Of a stretch of DNA of 64,000 nt, positions 59,592 to 64,000 are shown one piece after another; position 1 is the stretch's first letter, and every line of letters begins with the position of its first letter. Source of the DNA: VAZQ01 sp963725065 (GTDB lineage Bacteria; Pseudomonadota; Alphaproteobacteria; Rhizobiales; Xanthobacteraceae); NCBI GenBank assembly GCA_963725065.1, contig CAVRXD010000062.1, positions 62,001 to 126,000 of the forward strand, written 5' to 3'. Both the position numbers and the translations under genes were made by a program. The notes beneath the pieces were generated by a model. The model saw only the letters and a list, made by a program, of their open reading frames with translations. It ran no database searches and had not been told where the DNA came from.

Positions 59592-60470
59592 ATGGTCATT
59601 GCGCGCACTCTCGCTATCGCCGTTGCGCTCGCCGCGCTGACCGCGCCCGCGCGGGCGCAAGAGCACGACACCCCGAACCCGCCGATGAACAAGTGGTCGT
59701 TCTCGGGACCGTTCGGCAAATTCGATCGCGGGCAGCTCCAGCGCGGATTCAAGGTCTACCGCGAAGTCTGCCAGGTCTGTCACGGCCTGCAGCTGGTGGC
59801 GTTCCGCACACTGGCGGAGCCGGGCGGACCCGGTTTCACGATCCCGCAGGCAACGGCCATTGCGGCTGAATACCAAGTCCCGGCCGAGCCCGACGACCAG
59901 GGTGAGGTCAAGCCCCGCCCCGCTCGGCTCGCCGATTACTTCCCGCCGCCGTTCCCGAACGAGCAGGCAGCACGTGCGCGCTACAATGCCGTGCCGCCCG
60001 ACCTGTCCATCATCGCAAAAGCGCGCGGCTACGAACGCGGCTTCCCGCGTTGGGTGGGCGACATGTTCACGCAGTATCAGGAGCAGGGCGTCGACTACAT
60101 CACCGCTCTGATGCAGGGCTATCAGGACAGCCCGCCCGCGGGCGTTACGCTGCCGCCCGGAAATTTCTACAACAAGTACTTTCCCGGCCACGGCATCGCG
60201 ATGCCGCCGCCGCTGTCCGATCAGCGCGTCGAATACACCGACGGCGCACCGATGACGGTCGAACAGTATTCCAAGGATATCTCGGCGTTTCTGATGTGGA
60301 CCGCCGAGCCGCACCTCGAGGCCAGGAAGCGGATCGGCATGCAGGTGGTGTTCTTTCTGATCGTGCTGTCCGGGCTCCTCTACTTCACGAAGAAGAAGGT
60401 CTGGCACGACGTCAAGCTGCATCCGGAGAAGCTCACGCCGCGCCCGCCGACCGAATATCCCCGCACGTAG
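59592..60470 (+). CDS. petC: Cytochrome c1 subunit of the bc1 complex
   Basis: The 292-residue protein has a Sec signal peptide (MVIARTLAIAVALAALTAPARA), the c-type heme site CQVCH (60-64) and the axial Met in HGIAMPPPLSD. The C-terminal anchor MQVVFFLIVLSGLLYFTKKKVW holds it in the membrane with the heme domain in the periplasm. It passes electrons from the Rieske centre to a soluble cytochrome c. The operon ends here; convergent with the UbiD-family gene 40 bp later. Confidence 0.96.
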   Translation: MVIARTLAIAVALAALTAPARAQEHDTPNPPMNKWSFSGPFGKFDRGQLQRGFKVYREVCQVCHGLQLVAFRTLAEPGGPGFTIPQATAIAAEYQVPAEPDDQGEVKPRPARLADYFPPPFPNEQAARARYNAVPPDLSIIAKARGYERGFPRWVGDMFTQYQEQGVDYITALMQGYQDSPPAGVTLPPGNFYNKYFPGHGIAMPPPLSDQRVEYTDGAPMTVEQYSKDISAFLMWTAEPHLEARKRIGMQVVFFLIVLSGLLYFTKKKVWHDVKLHPEKLTPRPPTEYPRT

Positions 60471-60510
60471 CGTACATATCCATAGAGCACGCTTGGGCGT
60501 CCCGGCGCGA

Positions 60511-61917
60511 TCAGAGACCGAGCCGGGTCCTGATCGCCTGCGGATCGGCCGACAGCATGTTCGGGTCGACACTGACCTTCTCGAATTCGCAGCGCGCGAA
60601 GCGCGATTTTTCTGTGAAGGGGATGGTGGCATCGATGCCGAGCTTTGCCCGAATCCCGTTTTGACCGACGCGGATATATTCGTGCCCGCGGGCGGCGGGC
60701 ATGACCACCAGATCGCGCGAGGCTTCCATCCTGGTCGCCAGCGCGTATTCCACGTCATTGGGGTCGCGGATGTCGATGTCCTCGTCCACCACGATCACCA
60801 GGTCGAGATCCTTGAGCGCGCCGAAGGCGGCGAAGATCGCGTTACGCTGCAGACCCTCCTGTTGCGGCGTGGCCTTGCGCACCTGCACCACCGCGTGGAA
60901 GCGGTGCAATCCTCCCGCCGTCATTTCGGCGTCGATCACGATCGGCACTGCGGCTTGCAGCACCTTCAGCAGGCTTGCCTCCAGCACGTATTTGCGCAGC
61001 ATGATGGTCTCGCGGCCGTAGCCGTTGATGGCGTGGTAGATCGGGCGGTCGCGGTGGGTCACCGCGGTGACCTCGAACACCGGCGCCTGGTCGGCGGGCG
61101 ACAGATACCCGACGAACTCGCCGAATGGGCCTTCGAGGACGGTGCCGTCGACCAGCATGCGGCCCTCCAGCACGATCTCGCTGTCCGCCGGGATCAAGAG
61201 ATCCTGCGAGACGCCCTTTACGACCGGGAGCGGCCGCCCACACAGTCCGCCGGCGACGGCGATCTCGTCGGCATGTTCCGGCATCTGCGATCCCATGGTC
61301 GCCGCGGTGTAGTGCAGCGCCAGGTCGGAGCCGATGCACACTGCGATCGGCAGCGCTTCGCCGTTGCGCTTGGCGCGCTCGAAAGCCAGGCGCAAATGAC
61401 GGCCGAAGTCGAGCTTGATGGCGGCGCGGTCGCTGCCGACGATCTGGAGGCGATGATAAGAAGCGTTGTAGGTGCCGGTGTCGGGATCCCGCACGATCAC
61501 GATTCCGGCGGTGACGTAACGGCCGGCGTCGGCAGCCGTGTGGTGGAGCGCAGGCAGCATGCGGACGAGATCGATATCGTCGGTATGGATGTGCTCCTGA
61601 GCCGGCGCTTTCTCCACCAGCACCGGTGGTTGCGGCGAGCCGAGCGCCCGGCCCACGAATTCGCGGATGCCGTTGAAATCGATGCCGAAGGCGGCCTCGC
61701 AATTGGCCTGACACGACAGCAGGTTTCCGACCACGGGCATGTCGTAGCCGTCGACCGCGCTGAACAGCAGCGCCGGTCCGCCATCGAGCTTCTTCATCAC
61801 GGCGGCGACCTTGAGATGTGGATCGATCGGCGCGGTGTAGGCATTGAGCCGTCCTTGCACCGCCATGCGCTCGAGCGCCGAACGGAATCGCGTGTCGAGG
61901 ACGCCGGAATTGGACAT
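60511..61917 (-). CDS. UbiD-family decarboxylase
   Basis: The 468-residue protein belongs to the prenylated-FMN-dependent UbiD family: GPALLFSAVDGYDMPVVGNL, VRMLPALHHTAADAGRYVTAG (central region), VGSDRAAIKLDFGRHLRLAFE, the APVFEVTAVTHRDRPIYHA segment and a C-terminal DEDIDIRDPNDVEYALATRM. Such enzymes decarboxylate (or carboxylate) aromatic, heteroaromatic or unsaturated acids and need prFMN made by UbiX. No ubiX is present and ubiquinone biosynthesis uses a different context, so it is probably catabolic, fitting the many aromatic-type genes. ATG at 61917 has AGAGG upstream. Confidence 0.9.
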   Translation of the reverse strand: MSNSGVLDTRFRSALERMAVQGRLNAYTAPIDPHLKVAAVMKKLDGGPALLFSAVDGYDMPVVGNLLSCQANCEAAFGIDFNGIREFVGRALGSPQPPVLVEKAPAQEHIHTDDIDLVRMLPALHHTAADAGRYVTAGIVIVRDPDTGTYNASYHRLQIVGSDRAAIKLDFGRHLRLAFERAKRNGEALPIAVCIGSDLALHYTAATMGSQMPEHADEIAVAGGLCGRPLPVVKGVSQDLLIPADSEIVLEGRMLVDGTVLEGPFGEFVGYLSPADQAPVFEVTAVTHRDRPIYHAINGYGRETIMLRKYVLEASLLKVLQAAVPIVIDAEMTAGGLHRFHAVVQVRKATPQQEGLQRNAIFAAFGALKDLDLVIVVDEDIDIRDPNDVEYALATRMEASRDLVVMPAARGHEYIRVGQNGIRAKLGIDATIPFTEKSRFARCEFEKVSVDPNMLSADPQAIRTRLGL

Positions 61918-62056
61918 GGTCGAGGCCTCTGTTGCAGATCGGTTCACTCTAGGGTGTATGAGTTGCAAAACCAACGTGGAGCATGACAATGACGGATCGG
62001 ACGCGCGGTCGCGGCCGGCGGGAAGATCAACGCGGTTGCGCGCATAGGGAAGCTTC

Positions 62057-62938
62057 ATGACCAAGGCCGTCCTCGGCATCGTCGGCGGCTCCGGCATCTA
62101 TGACCTGCCGGGGCTCGAGAAAGTGCGGCAGAAGAAGATCAAGAGCCCATGGGGCGAGCCGTCGGCCGCGCTACGCATGGGCGAGATCGCGGGAACGCCG
62201 GTCGTGTTTCTGTCGCGTCACGACAAGGGTCATCGGCTCTCGCCGTCGGACATCAACTACCGTGCCAATATCGACGTGCTCAAGCGCGCCGGTGTGACCG
62301 ACCTCGTTTCGCTGTCCGCCTGCGGCTCGTTCAAACAGGAGCTGCCGCCCGGCACCTTCGTGCTCGTGGATCAGTTCGTCGACCGCACCCACAACCGGGC
62401 AAGCTCGTTCTTCGGCAAGGGCTGCGTCGCGCATGTGTCGATGGCTCACCCGGTCTCGCCCCTGTTGCAAGACCGCATCGCCGCGGCTGCCGGACTCGAA
62501 GGCATCAAGATCGTGCGTGGCGGCACCTATGTGTGCATGGAGGGGCCGCAGTTCTCCACCTTTGCCGAAAGCATGACCTACAAGGGGCTCGGCTATTCGG
62601 TCATCGGCATGACCAACCTGCCGGAGGCCAAGCTCGCGCGCGAGGCTGAGCTCTGCTACGCCACGGTGGCCATGGTGACGGACTTCGATTGCTGGCATCC
62701 CGACCATGACGCGGTCACGGTCAAGGACATCGTCGCTGTGCTCACCGCCAACGCGGCGAAGGCGAGCGGACTGGTGTCCCGGCTGGCGCGGGACTTCCCG
62801 CGCGAGCACGAGCCCTGTCCGGTCGGTTCCGACCGCGCGCTCGACACCGCGCTGATCACCGCGCCCGAGGCGCGCGACAAGACGCTGCTGAGAAAGCTCG
62901 ACGCCGTGGCCGGGAGGGTGCTGAAGAAGCGGCGCTGA
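62057..62938 (+). CDS. mtnP: S-methyl-5'-thioadenosine phosphorylase
   Basis: MtnP splits methylthioadenosine (from polyamine and other SAM reactions) with phosphate into adenine and methylthioribose-1-phosphate. The 293-residue product has GIVGGSGIYDLPG, LSRHDKGHRLSPSDINYRAN (phosphate site), GGTYVCMEGPQFSTFAES and IGMTNLPEAKLAREAELCYA followed by VTDFDCWH, all family hallmarks. AGGGAAG precedes the ATG. It is divergent from the UbiD-type gene. MtnA and later salvage genes are not next to it; the RLP-cupin pair 31 kb away is the only candidate for related chemistry in this window. Confidence 0.94.
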   Translation: MTKAVLGIVGGSGIYDLPGLEKVRQKKIKSPWGEPSAALRMGEIAGTPVVFLSRHDKGHRLSPSDINYRANIDVLKRAGVTDLVSLSACGSFKQELPPGTFVLVDQFVDRTHNRASSFFGKGCVAHVSMAHPVSPLLQDRIAAAAGLEGIKIVRGGTYVCMEGPQFSTFAESMTYKGLGYSVIGMTNLPEAKLAREAELCYATVAMVTDFDCWHPDHDAVTVKDIVAVLTANAAKASGLVSRLARDFPREHEPCPVGSDRALDTALITAPEARDKTLLRKLDAVAGRVLKKRR

Positions 62939-63019
62939 ACCCTGTCCCGCGCGATGCAGAGGACTTCTACGCAGCAACGCGACGTCTCAAGAATGGTGCC
63001 GAAGCGCACGGGAGAAAAC

Positions 63020-64000
63020 ATGAGAACGCTTTTCGTCGCATTGCTTGCCGCGGCGCTGTCCGGCTTGCTGGCATCGCCACTGCGCGCCGAGACCCTCGAA
63101 GAAATCTATGCCAAGGCGAAAGGCGAGGGCGCGCTGTCGATCTATGGCGGCGGCCCCGCGCGACTCTACGAGGGCTGGGTGAAGGAATACGAGGCGCGCT
63201 TCCCCGGCATCAAGGTGCGGGTGACCGGCGGCTATGCCGGCGGACTTGCGCCTGCGATCGACAAGCAGATTGCGGAAGGCAAGCTCGACGTTGATTTCGT
63301 GACCTTCCAGGCGGTGCAGGAATTCATCCGCTGGAAACGCGAGGGCGTGCTGCTGCCGTTCCGGATGGAGGGGTTCGAGGCGCTCGATCCGCGCTTCCGC
63401 GATGCGGACGGCGCCTACACGCCGATCAACGTGTTCGCGATCGCGCCGGCCTTCAATACCAAGCTGGTGGCACGTGAGGACGCGCCGAGATCGGCGCTCG
63501 ATTTTCTCAAGCCCATGTTCCACGGCAAGCTGATCACGGCCTATCCCAACGACGATGACGCAACGCTCTTCGCCTTTCAGACCATCGTCAAGAAATACGG
63601 CTGGAAGTACATGGACGACTACATGGCGACCGGCCCGAAATTCATCCAGGGTCACCTCGGGGTGGTCCGCAGCGTGGCCGGTGGTGAAAGCCTCGCGACC
63701 TTCGACATGATGTTGCACCATACGATGGTGGAGAAGGGCGAGGGCAAGCCGATCGACGTGGCCTTCCCTGCCAGCGATGCCCTACCGATCTGGGGACAGC
63801 TCGGCGCTATCTTTAAGGATGCTCCCCATCCAAATGCCGCCAAGCTCTATCTGCAATGGTACATGGCAAAGGACCAGCAGGCGCGGATCGGCACCTGGTC
63901 CGCGCGCAACGACGTTCCGCCGCCGTTCGGATTGAAGCCGATCCTCGACTACAACGTGGCCAACGACCTGGCCGAGATGGTCGCCGATCCCGCGCAGCTT
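63020..64000 (+). CDS. ABC transporter substrate-binding protein, iron(III) type (3'-truncated by window edge)
   Basis: The frame opens with ATG at 63020 after GGGAGAAAAC and stays open to the window end (327 codons). The N-terminus MRTLFVALLAAALSGLLASP is a signal peptide, followed by EGALSIYGGGPARLYEGWVK, TGGYAGGLAPAIDKQIAEGK and WKREGVLLPFRMEGFEAL, and later AKLYLQWYMAKDQQARIGTW, all typical of the Fe(3+)/thiamine/2-aminoethylphosphonate receptor class. The end of the gene and any permease genes lie outside. Follows mtnP by 81 bp on the same strand, with no evident link. Confidence 0.88.
   Translation, partial: MRTLFVALLAAALSGLLASPLRAETLEEIYAKAKGEGALSIYGGGPARLYEGWVKEYEARFPGIKVRVTGGYAGGLAPAIDKQIAEGKLDVDFVTFQAVQEFIRWKREGVLLPFRMEGFEALDPRFRDADGAYTPINVFAIAPAFNTKLVAREDAPRSALDFLKPMFHGKLITAYPNDDDATLFAFQTIVKKYGWKYMDDYMATGPKFIQGHLGVVRSVAGGESLATFDMMLHHTMVEKGEGKPIDVAFPASDALPIWGQLGAIFKDAPHPNAAKLYLQWYMAKDQQARIGTWSARNDVPPPFGLKPILDYNVANDLAEMVADPAQL

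Noticed and set aside
58848..60758. A 636-codon minus-strand frame under the cytochrome genes
   Set aside because: Antisense shadow of petB and petC, with no recognisable motif and Arg/Glu-rich composition.
60511..61917. The UbiD-family gene as the ubiquinone biosynthesis decarboxylase
   Set aside because: No ubiX or other ubi genes adjoin it and the surroundings are catabolic; proof would need complementation of a ubiD mutant.

Overview
The window is high-GC, densely packed DNA from a free-living alphaproteobacterium, most likely of the order Hyphomicrobiales (Bradyrhizobium / Rhodopseudomonas / Xanthobacteraceae-like). Pointers are the many periplasmic Bug-type solute receptors, an MbfA iron exporter with an Irr-type ICE palindrome, DUF1236, DUF1285, DUF2158 and DUF2946 proteins, a three-gene fbcFBC bc1 operon, and a paired palindromic intergenic repeat of the kind common in these genomes. 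No transposase, integrase, phage gene, CRISPR array, rRNA or tRNA was recognised. Genus-level placement is inference.

Layout. 1-9 kb: tail of an iron-type ABC receptor, a beta-propeller protein, a metal-dependent amidohydrolase, a CorA-type transporter, two Bug receptors, a cupin, an exported alpha/beta hydrolase and a lytic transglycosylase. 9.4-13.7 kb: a GlcG/HbpS-like protein, then ergothioneine genes egtB and egtD followed by an unknown protein with ATP-grasp-like signatures. 13.7-19.4 kb: a catabolic run on the + strand (FAH hydrolase, two FMN reductases, SDR, gentisate-dioxygenase-like cupin, maleylacetate reductase). 19.4-27.3 kb: P-loop kinase, MetF-like reductase paired with an HTH-methyltransferase, an IPMDH-like dehydrogenase, a third Bug receptor, a hydroxypyruvate isomerase gene broken by one base, an SDR and a membrane protein. 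27.4-36 kb: phosphoesterase, MbfA, Nudix, RuBisCO-like protein plus cupin, M20 peptidase, glutathionyl-hydroquinone reductase, GNAT, HdeA-like protein, and an alpha/beta hydrolase without its nucleophile.

36.1-40.7 kb holds the most unusual gene: a 1325-residue chain joining a complete TonB-dependent receptor (plug motifs like the zinc receptor ZnuD) to two tandem Omp25/Omp31-like beta-barrels, preceded by a DUF2946 protein and an AT-rich palindrome. 40.9-47.9 kb is a MoxR - DUF58 - BatA/DUF4159 - VWA/GATase-like operon with a covarying palindromic repeat pair inside. 48.5-57.3 kb: Kup, DUF1285, CoA-type Nudix, CCA-adding enzyme, small hypotheticals, TauE/SafE, HemF and TrmL. 57.7-64 kb: the bc1 complex operon, a UbiD-family decarboxylase, MtnP and the start of another iron-type ABC receptor.

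Working together: metal handling recurs (CorA, MbfA, the zinc-type receptor, HemF, iron-type receptors), as do thiol and methionine-salvage chemistry (EgtB/EgtD, MetF-like, MtnP, and possibly the RuBisCO-like protein and cupin) and peripheral aromatic catabolism. Functional links across these groups are inference; only the local operons are read directly.
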